Positions 1 through 5,922 are shown, counted from the first letter of the stretch. The stretch is DNA of 5,922 nucleotides from JAIYDQ01 sp031411055 (GCA_031411055.1 JANOAI010000404.1:1-5922), one strand, 5' to 3'. Translations and numbers: made by a program. Notes: a model not told the origin generated them from the letters alone.

Positions 1-1311
1 GAGGCCATCGGCGCGATGGGCAACCAAGAAGTGAAAACGCCGAACCTAGAACGACTCGCCAGTCGGGGTCTGGTTTTCACCCACGCCTACAACATGGGAT
101 CGTGGCAGGGCGCCGTTTGTATGCCTAGTCGCGGGATGCTGAACACAGGGCGTTACCTTTGGGATTTCCAAAAGGTCGACGATCAAATGCCCAACGAGCG
201 TAAAGCTGGCCGGCTTTGGTCAGAATATCTGCGCGCCGCTGGGTATCACACCTACATGTCGGGCAAATGGCATGTCCGATTGGAGGCGGAAACCGCCTTC
301 GAAAGAACCGGCACAGTGCGGGCCGGCATGCCGAAGGATACGCCAACTGCCTACAACCGACCGTTAGCTAATAGCCCCGACCCCTGGAGTGCGACCGATC
401 CGAAATTCGGTGGCTTCTGGGAAGGCGGAAAACACTGGAGCGAAGTACTTGCCGACGAAGCAAGGGCTTACCTTGCGGAGTCGTCGCAACAAACCAAGCC
501 ATTCTTCATGTATGTTGCTTTCAATGCACCGCATGACCCACGACAAGCACCGCAAGCGTACCTTGACAAATATCCGACTGAAAAAATTGCAATCCCAGAA
601 AACTATCTTACCGACTACCCATTCAAGAATGATATCGGACTCAAGAATTTGCGCGACGAAAATCTTGCCCCCTTTCCTCGCACCGAGCACGCAATCCAAG
701 TCCATCGACGCGAGTACTACGCCATTATTACCCATTTGGATGATCAAATTGGTCGCGTTCTCGAAGCGTTAGATAAATCGGGGCAGGCTGATAATACGTG
801 GATCTTTTTTAGTGCCGATCATGGATTGGCTGTCGGGCAACACGGCCTGCTTGGAAAACAAAATTTGTTCGATCATAGCATTCGCCCCCCGTTCATCGTT
901 GCTGGACCAGGTGTGCCTGCAGGAACTCGTACGAGCGAACCCATTTATTACCAAGATGTGATGCCTACCACGCTCGAGCTGGCGGGGGTAAAAAAACCAG
1001 CGCATGTCAGCTTCCAAAATCTACTCCCGATCATCCGCGGCGAAGGGAAATCGAAGTATCCGTCGATTTACAATGCGTATATCGACTTTCAGCGGTCCGT
1101 TACCCAGGATGGATGGAAGCTCATTTTGTATCCACAAATCAAGAAGACTCTTCTCTTCGACCTTACGAGCGACCCTCGCGAGATGCGCGATCTTTCAATC
1201 GATCCAGCTCAAGCAAATCGTATCCGATCGCTTTTCACCGAGCTACTTCGGTGGCAAAAAGAGACAGGTGATGTACTTAATTTAACTACACCCTACCCCG
1301 ATATTCTTTGA
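1..1311 (+). CDS. Type I (formylglycine) sulfatase, N-terminus cut off by the window edge
   Basis: A sulfate-ester hydrolase of the alkaline-phosphatase superfamily, probably exported and acting on sulfated polysaccharides or other sulfate esters. The frame is open from base 1 (reads E-A-I-G-A before the Met at 16) and that stretch fits the family, so the Met at 16 is not the true start; the signal peptide and first metal-binding Asp pair lie outside the window. Counting from that Met: TPNLERLASRG at 8-18; the signature CMPSRGMLNTGR at 35-46, whose Cys35 (codon 118-120) is the residue converted to formylglycine; GKWH at 83-86; NAPHDP at 170-175 with His173; ADHG at 267-270, the metal site; Lys281 in GLLGKQ; and the usual C-terminal LFDLTSDPREMRDL. 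All expected catalytic residues in the visible part are present. The stop overlaps the next gene by 3 nt, suggesting an operon. The exact substrate cannot be read from sequence. Activity would need a formylglycine-generating enzyme encoded elsewhere. Confidence 0.93.
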   Translation, partial: EAIGAMGNQEVKTPNLERLASRGLVFTHAYNMGSWQGAVCMPSRGMLNTGRYLWDFQKVDDQMPNERKAGRLWSEYLRAAGYHTYMSGKWHVRLEAETAFERTGTVRAGMPKDTPTAYNRPLANSPDPWSATDPKFGGFWEGGKHWSEVLADEARAYLAESSQQTKPFFMYVAFNAPHDPRQAPQAYLDKYPTEKIAIPENYLTDYPFKNDIGLKNLRDENLAPFPRTEHAIQVHRREYYAIITHLDDQIGRVLEALDKSGQADNTWIFFSADHGLAVGQHGLLGKQNLFDHSIRPPFIVAGPGVPAGTRTSEPIYYQDVMPTTLELAGVKKPAHVSFQNLLPIIRGEGKSKYPSIYNAYIDFQRSVTQDGWKLILYPQIKKTLLFDLTSDPREMRDLSIDPAQANRIRSLFTELLRWQKETGDVLNLTTPYPDIL

Positions 1312-2489
1312 CCGCCAATTTTCAGATCGGATCAGCGCCCTTGTCGACTCCTTTATCCCTCCTCAATGGCTGTCGGACATTGTTATCGCGACGGAAATTC
1401 TTTTCGTTATCCGGAACTTCAGCCCTTGCGAGTTACGCACTAGCGAGCCGAACGATGGGGTTTGAAACAGGAAAAAATAGCGTTGGCTGGCGAATGCCCG
1501 ACGAATCGGCTCGGCATGAATGTACTTGGATGGCGTTTGGAGCCAGTGAAGAGATCTGGGAGGATCTGTTGGAGGATGTCCAAGAGGCACTTGCATTGGT
1601 CGCACGGGCTATTTCTAAGTATGAACCAGTTTATATGCTGGTTCGACCCGAAGAGCGGAAGCTGGCCGCCAAACTGTGCGGTAGCCAAGTAAAGCTCATC
1701 GAGGCAGATTTGAACGATCTGTGGATTCGGGACACAGGCGCAGTTTACGTGCTCAACGATCAAGGCGAATTGGGAGCGGTTGATCTGAACTTCAATGGCT
1801 GGGGTGATAAGCAGGAGCACGAGGACGACGCCACCGTAGCGAAACTGCTTGCCGCTGAGTCGAAAGCGGTACACTTAATGTCGAAACTGGTTGGCGAGGG
1901 TGGTGGAATCGAAGTCGACGGAGAAGGAACGGCCATCATTACCGAAAGCTGCTTTCTGAACGAAAATCGAAACCCGGGGGTCAAAAAATCAGAGATGGAA
2001 GCAGAACTCATGCGTTTGCTTGGGATGCGGAAAATCATATGGCTGCCAGGTGTGAAGGGCCAGGATATCACGGATGGCCATACCGATTTTTACGCACGCT
2101 TTGCCAGTCCAGGTGTCGTCGTCGCAGGACTCGAAATGGATCGTAATTCGTTCGATTACAATGTGACTCGTCAGCACGTCGAAATTCTCAAATCGGCTGT
2201 CGATGCACGTGGGAAGAAACTGGAAGTCGTTACGTTGGAGTCGCCCAAAAAGACGAGACGTGAACTCAAGACCGAAGAATTCTCGGCTGGTTATATCAAT
2301 TTTTATGTCGTCAACGGAGCGGTCATTGCGCCTGAGTTTGGGGATGCAACGGCCGATGGGAAATGCAAAGAGGAATTGACGCGATTGTTCCCAGGACGCG
2401 TTATCGTACAACTCAACGTGGACTCGATCGCAGCCGGTGGCGGTGGAATTCATTGCGCAACACAACAGGAGCCCAAAGTGTTGTCGTAA
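1308..2489 (+). CDS. Agmatine deiminase / Porphyromonas-type peptidylarginine deiminase family protein with Tat signal
   Basis: A guanidine-modifying hydrolase; the family (PF04371) converts agmatine to N-carbamoylputrescine and ammonia, or deiminates peptidyl-arginine. Numbering from the TTG at 1308: WRMPDESARHE at 61-71, NDLWIRDTG at 136-144, FNGWGD near 163, GEGGGIEVDG at 196-205, TDGHTDF at 255-261, AGYINFY at 327-333, and GGGGIHCATQQ near the C-terminus with catalytic Cys383. All family motifs are present, so the enzyme is probably active. The N-terminus carries LSRRKFFSLSG at 26-36, a hydrophobic stretch and an ALA-type cleavage site near 45-47, a good twin-arginine signal. No ATG lies before this signal. 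Candidate starts are TTG 1308 (overlapping the sulfatase stop), TTG 1341 and TTG 1380; the last gives M-L-S-R-R-K-F, the most compact Tat signal. None has a clear ribosome site. The ATG at 1455 would lose the signal. Export is unusual for agmatine deiminase, which is usually cytoplasmic, so the substrate may be extracellular. Confidence 0.9.
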   Translation: MTANFQIGSAPLSTPLSLLNGCRTLLSRRKFFSLSGTSALASYALASRTMGFETGKNSVGWRMPDESARHECTWMAFGASEEIWEDLLEDVQEALALVARAISKYEPVYMLVRPEERKLAAKLCGSQVKLIEADLNDLWIRDTGAVYVLNDQGELGAVDLNFNGWGDKQEHEDDATVAKLLAAESKAVHLMSKLVGEGGGIEVDGEGTAIITESCFLNENRNPGVKKSEMEAELMRLLGMRKIIWLPGVKGQDITDGHTDFYARFASPGVVVAGLEMDRNSFDYNVTRQHVEILKSAVDARGKKLEVVTLESPKKTRRELKTEEFSAGYINFYVVNGAVIAPEFGDATADGKCKEELTRLFPGRVIVQLNVDSIAAGGGGIHCATQQEPKVLS

Positions 2490-2586
2490 CGCTCGCGACA
2501 AGCTATCGTTATTTGCTAACGAAACGCCCAAATCATTCCTCATGGTGTTTCGATTTCGTCTCTCACCAAAATTGGAAATGCAAACG

Positions 2587-3525
2587 ATGAGATTCTTCTT
2601 TCAAAGATTCCTAATTGCGTTATTTGCGATCACGATGTGTTCGTGGCTAGGCTTGACGACAAAAGCTCAGGAACCGATTCAACATTCGCTTTTTATCGCG
2701 GGTCCTGATTTCACCGGAATCTTGAACGAAGACGGTTCGGTGCAATGGGATGCGGAACGCAAGGCAGCTCGCGATGGTTTCGTGCTTGACAACGGTAATG
2801 TTTTGATCGCTTGGAATGACGAGGTCAAGGAGTTCCGTCCAAGCGCGAGTAATGCGATTTTATTTCATTATAAAAAAACCACGACCAATAAAGAAATCGG
2901 TACCGTTCAACGACTCTCGAACGGGAATACGCTTATTACAGAACTCGGGAGCGACCCACGGCTCTTGGAGGTTTCACCAAAAGGAGATGTCGTCGTATCT
3001 TTCTCGCTCGATCCCGAAACCGATAACGCTCATATGCAGACGCGAATGGCGAGAAAACTTGCTAGCGGCAATTATCTCGTGCCTCATCTCTTAGCGTTTA
3101 AGGTGAAAGAATATGATTCGACCGGCAAGGTCGTGCAAGCGATCGCTACCGATTTAGAGGAACTGGGAGGACGCCAAGCAGAAAATTGGCCGTTCACGGC
3201 GATTCGATTAGACAATGGCAACACGTTGGTGAATCTCACGCATGGCAACAAAACGGTCGAGTTTGACTCAGCGGGCAGCGTTACGTGGCAAGTTTCGAAC
3301 GAAGATTTCCCGGAGCTAAAACCATTTTCCGATCCCTGTGGGGCGCAGCGGCTTGCCAACGGCAACACCGTTATTGCATCTTACGCGGCGAAAAAAGGTG
3401 TCAAGGTTTTCGAAGTAACTCGTGAAAAGAGAATCGTTTGGAAATATGAAGGACCGTATCGGGCGCATGAAATTCAGGTTTTGACAACCAACGGCGTAAA
3501 AGTGGCCGGGATCCCTTTAAAGTAA
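2587..3525 (+). CDS. Secreted beta-propeller protein with NGN repeats (arylsulfotransferase-like / PQQ-like)
   Basis: A 312-residue exported protein of unknown activity. The frame is open from 2437, inside the deiminase gene, but the ATG at 2587 (or 2578) is chosen because it begins a clear Sec signal: MRFFFQRF, a hydrophobic core to about residue 22, and cleavage probably after TKA27. The rest is built from six repeats: LDNGNVLIAW 67-76, LSNGNTLITE 110-119, LASGNYLVPH 158-167, LDNGNTLVNL 208-217, LANGNTVIAS 256-265 and a worn copy LTTNGVKVAG 299-308. They are spaced 43-50 residues apart, each preceded or followed by a V-x-E-[FY]-D-x-x-G-x-V type strand pair. This spacing matches blades of a six-bladed propeller, as in arylsulfotransferase and PQQ-like folds. 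A His at 149 (DNAHMQTR) sits where arylsulfotransferase-like proteins often have histidines, but catalysis is not supported. It ends with tandem stops TAA TAG. It lies 97 nt after the deiminase on the same strand, and may share its transcript. Confidence 0.8.
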   Translation: MRFFFQRFLIALFAITMCSWLGLTTKAQEPIQHSLFIAGPDFTGILNEDGSVQWDAERKAARDGFVLDNGNVLIAWNDEVKEFRPSASNAILFHYKKTTTNKEIGTVQRLSNGNTLITELGSDPRLLEVSPKGDVVVSFSLDPETDNAHMQTRMARKLASGNYLVPHLLAFKVKEYDSTGKVVQAIATDLEELGGRQAENWPFTAIRLDNGNTLVNLTHGNKTVEFDSAGSVTWQVSNEDFPELKPFSDPCGAQRLANGNTVIASYAAKKGVKVFEVTREKRIVWKYEGPYRAHEIQVLTTNGVKVAGIPLK

Positions 3526-3564
3526 TAGAACGAAGCTGCAATCTATCGCATGAATTTGCTCAGT

Positions 3565-3695
3565 TCGACTGTCCCGAATCATTTAACACGAAGCGCAAGC
3601 GAGTGGCTTGGCTATCCAAATCGCAAGAAAACCACTCGCTTGCGCTTCGTGTTATCAATGCGATTAAGCCTTCCGGGAGAATTTGGGACAGTCGA
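3565..3695. repeat. Nested inverted-repeat element, outer arms
   Basis: Outer arms are 3565-3579 (TCGACTGTCCCGAAT) and 3681-3695 (ATTTGGGACAGTCGA). They are complementary over 15 positions with one G-T wobble (3576/3684). They enclose the inner, longer inverted repeat at 3584-3654 and an asymmetric spacer at 3655-3680 that contains CCTTCCGGGAG. There is no open frame for a transposase and no obvious target-site duplication. It fills the gap between the propeller gene (stop 3525) and the DUF167 gene (ATG 3701). It could be a REP/MITE-like dispersed element or a transcribed hairpin; there is no U-tract typical of a terminator. Confidence 0.75.
3584..3654. repeat. Inner perfect inverted repeat (LTRSASEW-type element)
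   Basis: Arms 3584-3606 and 3632-3654 are perfect reverse complements over 23 nt, separated by a 25-nt loop. The left arm starts TAACACGAAGCGCAAG and the right arm ends CTTGCGCTTCGTGTTA. The loop can form a small TTGG/CCAA stem (3608-3611 with 3616-3619). Read on the + strand the left arm gives LTRSASEW. On the minus strand the right arm gives the same peptide, because the arms are inverted copies. From memory this peptide turns up in many doubtful small planctomycete ORFs, which would fit a dispersed palindromic repeat; this was not checked against a genome. Confidence 0.85.
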
Positions 3696-3700
3696 CTTAG

Positions 3701-3925
3701 ATGGTAATTCAGGTCAAAGTGAAGCCGAATGCGAGAGTCGCAAAGTTCGAAGAGCTGGCCGATGGAACGTGGATCGCACACGTCAAGGCAACCCCAGTCG
3801 ATGGCAAGGCAAATGAGAAACTCATCGCGATCGTTGCTGAGCATTTTGGTGTCAGCAAAAGCGATGTGAGCATCCAAACCGGGAAATCGTCTCGCATTAA
3901 ACGGCTGCGAATCGAGCGTTTTTGA
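3701..3925 (+). CDS. DUF167 / YggU-family small protein
   Basis: A 74-residue member of the UPF0235 family (PF02594), whose biochemical role is unknown. Family marks are visible throughout: the N-terminal strand VKVKPNA at 5-11, the central VKATPVDGKANEKL at 28-41, which is the most conserved part of the family, and the C-terminal GKSSRIKRLRI at 61-71. The length suits the compact bacterial form (E. coli YggU is about 96 residues). The start is fixed: an in-frame TAG (3698-3700) stands directly before the ATG. A weak purine run GGGACA at 3685-3690, about 10 nt upstream, is the only ribosome-site candidate and lies in the right arm of the inverted repeat. The gene is on the same strand as the propeller gene but is separated from it by the repeat, so its transcription may be independent. 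Confidence 0.9.
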   Translation: MVIQVKVKPNARVAKFEELADGTWIAHVKATPVDGKANEKLIAIVAEHFGVSKSDVSIQTGKSSRIKRLRIERF

Positions 3926-4007
3926 CTTGCCCTTCGTATATCCATACCAACACGGCGCAATCGACACCTAAATCGCGTCGAGTTGTCGGCATCCGAAATA
4001 GGCTTTC

Positions 4008-4334
4008 ATGACCAGAGTGTTGCAGCTGAAGATTAAGATTCAAACGCTGCTGACGGCGATGACGTTGCTCGCAATCTTACTCGCCGTCTTGCTCGCGGCA
4101 CGTCCCTACGCTATCCCCATTCTATTTACCGTCGTTTTCGTCTCGCATGTTCTTTCAATCCTGATGCCGATTCCAATTTTGGTTGCATCGATCACATTAG
4201 GACGCCAGGATGGAAATAGGCTGGTTGTTTCTGAAAGTCTTATCGTGCGATCTCTCCTATACTCATGGCTTTTTAGCTTCGTCGTGGTCTGCGTCTTTTG
4301 GGTGGCGATCAGCATCTACTTCTTTATTGTTTGA
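4008..4334 (+). CDS. Small three-helix membrane protein of unknown function
   Basis: A 108-residue hydrophobic protein that I cannot assign to a named family. Three membrane segments are apparent: about 12-31 (starting QTLLTAMTLLAILL), 35-63, and 82-108 running to the very C-terminus. A polar loop GRQDGNRLVVSES lies at 65-77. The short basic N-terminus MTRVLQLKIK followed by TLLxxMTLLAxLL resembles the N-terminal helix seen in many small planctomycete membrane proteins (recollection, not searched). The ATG at 4008 is preceded by a weak AGG at 4000-4002. It sits 82 nt after the DUF167 gene on the same strand and faces the convergent hydrolase gene. No catalytic motif or cysteine cluster is present. 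Confidence 0.65.
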   Translation: MTRVLQLKIKIQTLLTAMTLLAILLAVLLAARPYAIPILFTVVFVSHVLSILMPIPILVASITLGRQDGNRLVVSESLIVRSLLYSWLFSFVVVCVFWVAISIYFFIV

Positions 4335-4531
4335 ATCATAAGGTTTGAGACTCTGGGGTTGGATGGAGTCGTAATGACATCCTGCTCGATAATCGCCGGT
4401 CTCCATTTTGGTAAGCAGCGGATTCTCAGAGCGGCGGGTCGCTTTACATGGTTAAACCACTGGACTGACCATCGAACGCGAGCATGGGTCCGATCGCTTC
4501 ATGGCATTCGTGGCTCATGTCTAGGATCGAT
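4335..4531. other. Gap between convergent genes, no convincing gene
   Basis: This 197-nt stretch separates the membrane protein from the convergent hydrolase gene. It contains one 54-codon open frame on the + strand (ATG 4374 to TGA 4538), rich in Trp, His and Arg, with no recognisable family, no good ribosome site, and overlap with the hydrolase end. A 5-bp inverted repeat GACTC/GAGTC flanks 12 nt near 4349-4370 but has no U-tract. I see no RNA gene and no clear terminator. The density of stop-free reading in more than one frame might reflect an old coding or repeat remnant. Confidence 0.4.
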
Positions 4532-5278
4532 CTATTGAATAATGCGATTCGCTTTGAGGAAATCGATGGAGTGATTCATCGTCAGATCAAAATCAGCGTC
4601 ATGGTTCCCCTTGCGGAAGAATGACCCATTGAAAAAGCCGTGGTCTTTGCCTTCAAAAGGGACGAGCACGCATTGGTTCCCTGCTTCCTGCATAAGACGC
4701 GTAAAGCGTTCAGCGTTTTCGAACGGCACGGTCTTGTCCGCAGTACCGTGAAAGATAATCGTCGGCACAATCCCCTTTCGCACGTGGTGACAGGGCGAAA
4801 TGTCCGTCTGCTGCTCTGGTTTGAAATTTTTCGCGCCGTATCCCTTGGAAGTCGTATCGAGTACGGGATTGAAGAGGATCATCGCATTCGGAACAGAACT
4901 GATGCTTGCACTCTCACCTGCTTCTTCAACACCCTCGATAACGCCGGTACAAGCCGCAACATGCCCTCCTGCCGAACCCCCGCTGGCCACGATTCGATTG
5001 GAATCAACACCAAACTCTGCTGCGTGTTCGCGAACCCATCGGATCGCCGATTTACCATCCTTCACGCACTCGAAGGGGGTCGTTTTGTTGCGGCTCTTCA
5101 CACGATAGTCAATCACTACTCGGAGTTGCCTAGTTCTCAACCGCAATCGGTATTGCAAAGAACTTTTTGGAAAGGGTGTCTTTTGATTCTCGGAAGCTTC
5201 CAATATTTGCCTAAATGAGAGAAAACTAAATTCCGCCCAAAATCCTGGCAAGATGATATGAGGAAGGTGCTTAGCCAT
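4532..5278 (-). CDS. Alpha/beta hydrolase (esterase/lipase-like), abnormal N-terminus; probable decaying gene
   Basis: A serine hydrolase of the acetyl-esterase/BD-FAE-like type. From the Met at 5278, residues 54-248 match the family well: VVIDYRVKSR at 54-63, CVKDGKSAIRWVREHA at 71-86, the nucleophile elbow SGGSAGGH at 99-106 with Ser102 in GxSxG, FNPVLD at 136-141, FHGTADKTVP at 177-186 with acid Asp181, and EGKDHGFFNG at 209-218 with base His213. The triad is complete. However, the family normally has a signal peptide, a beta-strand region and an HGGGW oxyanion-hole motif before DYR. Here the first ~53 residues (5120-5278) look like none of these and are rich in Arg, Gln, Phe and Ser. Another minus-strand frame reads KKFFA at 5154-5168, close to where the family has [YF]FA-SRG, which suggests frameshifts. 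It is either a pseudogene or a shortened protein of doubtful activity. It is convergent with the membrane protein and divergent from the DUF1257 gene. Confidence 0.7.
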   Translation of the reverse strand: MAKHLPHIILPGFWAEFSFLSFRQILEASENQKTPFPKSSLQYRLRLRTRQLRVVIDYRVKSRNKTTPFECVKDGKSAIRWVREHAAEFGVDSNRIVASGGSAGGHVAACTGVIEGVEEAGESASISSVPNAMILFNPVLDTTSKGYGAKNFKPEQQTDISPCHHVRKGIVPTIIFHGTADKTVPFENAERFTRLMQEAGNQCVLVPFEGKDHGFFNGSFFRKGNHDADFDLTMNHSIDFLKANRIIQ

Positions 5279-5367
5279 TCAACGAATCTAACGCGATCGA
5301 ATTTCTAAAACGTTGCATCACACAAATGGTTAACGCAACCACCAAAGTGCATTAATTTCATTGTCAG

Positions 5368-5373
5368 AAAGGA
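5368..5373 (+). promoter_or_regulatory. Ribosome binding site of the DUF1257 gene
   Basis: AAAGGA ends 9 nt before the ATG at 5383, a good Shine-Dalgarno. It decides between that ATG and the out-of-frame ATG at 5376, which leads only to a stop within a few codons. The AT-rich stretch before it (5330-5358, TTAACG then TTAATT) could be a promoter for this gene, but the match is weak. Confidence 0.6.
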
Positions 5374-5382
5374 ACATGATTC

Positions 5383-5751
5383 ATGAGTCACATTGTTGAG
5401 ATTCGAACACAAGTCCGTGATGAGGCGGCAGCTCTGTTGGCTTGCCGAAGACGGAATCTACCGACGCCGGTGCATGGCGAGTTTAAGTTGTTTACGAAGC
5501 AAGCGACGGGGCTGGGTGTTCATTTGAATGAATGGCGTTACCCGGTCGTGATTGACTTGCCAACAGGGCAACTTAGTTACGACAACTATCAGGGCAAGTG
5601 GGGGAACCCAAACGAGCTAAACGGATTCCTTCAGGCCTATGCTGTAGAAAAAGCTAGCCTTGAAGCTCGAAAAATGGGCCATACAGTCGTCGAGAAGTCA
5701 CTCGACGATGGGAGCATTCGTCTGTCGGTCATGGTCGGAGGTGCCGCGTAA
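5383..5751 (+). CDS. DUF1257 (Ycf35-family) protein
   Basis: A 122-residue soluble protein of the DUF1257 family (PF06868), the family that includes Ycf35 of plastids and cyanobacteria; its function is unknown. The family start MSHIVEIRTQVRD is intact at 1-13. It is followed by a variable middle with a Cys at 21, the stretch WRYPVVIDLPTGQLSYDNYQGKWG at about 51-74, a helical segment FLQAYAVEKASLEARKMGH at 82-100, and the closing DGSIRLSVMVGG strand at 109-120. No signal peptide or membrane segment is present, so it is cytoplasmic. The start is supported by a Shine-Dalgarno at 5368-5373. Its stop TAA shares one base with the ATG of the DUF2997 gene, so the two products are probably made together and may form a complex. 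From memory the two families recur as neighbours in cyanobacteria and planctomycetes. Confidence 0.88.
   Translation: MSHIVEIRTQVRDEAAALLACRRRNLPTPVHGEFKLFTKQATGLGVHLNEWRYPVVIDLPTGQLSYDNYQGKWGNPNELNGFLQAYAVEKASLEARKMGHTVVEKSLDDGSIRLSVMVGGAA
5737..5741 (+). promoter_or_regulatory. Ribosome binding site of the DUF2997 gene, inside the DUF1257 gene
   Basis: GGAGG lies 9 nt before the ATG at 5751, within the last codons of the DUF1257 gene. It is the strongest Shine-Dalgarno in the window and supports the one-base TAATG overlap as a real coupled start. Confidence 0.7.
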
Positions 5752-5922
5752 TGAAGATCATCGAAGTAACGGTCGATCCGCAAGGCAAAACGAAAGTCGA
5801 AACGAAGGGCTTCTCCGGCAGCGAATGTGTCGATGCCTCACGTGCTTTGGAGCAGGCTCTGGGTGTTCAAGTCGCCGAGCGAAAGACCGGCGAGTTTTAT
5901 TCGGATGCGATGACCGGAACAA
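5751..5922 (+). CDS. DUF2997 protein, C-terminus cut off by the window edge
   Basis: The first 57 residues of a small DUF2997 (PF11211) protein of unknown function. The visible part begins MKIIEVTVDPQGKTKVETKG, predicted as a beta-hairpin, then FSGSECVDASRALEQALG at 21-38, the family's conserved helix with Cys26, and then KTGEFY at 46-51, the conserved end motif. The family is about 60-75 residues long, so only a little is missing. The ATG overlaps the DUF1257 stop by one base and has a GGAGG 9 nt upstream. It is too short in the window to be judged by size, but the match of both halves and the pairing with DUF1257 make the call firm. Confidence 0.85.
   Translation, partial: MKIIEVTVDPQGKTKVETKGFSGSECVDASRALEQALGVQVAERKTGEFYSDAMTGT

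Noticed and set aside
1989..2543. 184-codon minus-strand open frame
   Set aside because: It lies opposite the deiminase C-terminal half, which carries the catalytic Cys and family motifs; the antisense product resembles nothing.
2437..2586. Upstream GTG start for the propeller protein
   Set aside because: It would add 50 residues ahead of a clear Sec signal and overlap the deiminase C-terminus; the ATG at 2587 fits an exported protein.
3584..3654. Rho-independent terminator for the propeller gene
   Set aside because: The stem is long but the 25-nt loop is large and no T-run follows the right arm, so a repeat element fits better.
3565..3695. CRISPR array
   Set aside because: Only one pair of each arm, in inverted rather than direct orientation, with no regular spacers.
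3550..3816. 88-codon + frame reading through the inverted repeat
   Set aside because: Its N-terminal half is only the translated repeat (LTRSASEW) and the rest is out of frame with the well-supported DUF167 gene.
3898..3924. Terminator AAACG...CGTTTTT at the end of DUF167
   Set aside because: Only a 5-bp stem with a long loop, and the T-run is part of the last codons.
3560..3967. 135-codon minus-strand frame containing ITRSASEW
   Set aside because: It is antisense to DUF167 and reads through the repeat; an artefact of the palindrome.
4640..5218. 192-codon + strand open frame
   Set aside because: It is antisense to the hydrolase, whose minus-strand frame has a full set of family motifs; the + frame shows none.

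Overview
The window looks like a piece of a planctomycete chromosome of the Rhodopirellula/Pirellula kind. This is judged from content: a formylglycine-type sulfatase, a Tat-exported agmatine-deiminase relative, a secreted beta-propeller with NGN repeats, a small membrane protein with an FxLxTLL-like N-terminus, a DUF1257-DUF2997 pair, and intergenic repeats whose translation reads LTRSASEW. No rRNA, tRNA, transposase or CRISPR array is visible.

Left part (1-3525, all + strand). A sulfatase lacking its N-terminus because the window starts inside it overlaps by 3 nt an exported agmatine-deiminase family protein that has no ATG start. After about 100 nt comes a secreted six-repeat beta-propeller protein. 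All three appear to act outside the cytoplasm, and the overlap suggests co-transcription of at least the first two. A shared substrate is not proven.

Middle part (3526-4531). A nested inverted repeat of about 130 bp lies directly against the start of a small DUF167 (YggU-like) gene. Its right edge supplies the leader and the in-frame stop just before the ATG. A 108-residue three-helix membrane protein follows. Then comes a stretch of about 200 nt with no convincing gene.

Right part (4532-5922). On the minus strand is an alpha/beta hydrolase with its catalytic triad intact. It has lost the oxyanion-hole HGGGW region; its first ~53 residues resemble nothing in the family, so it is probably a decaying gene. 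Divergent from it is a translationally coupled pair, DUF1257 (the family of plastid Ycf35) followed by DUF2997. They overlap by one base and each has a good Shine-Dalgarno sequence. The second gene runs off the window. This pair of uncharacterised families is the best candidate here for an undescribed system.
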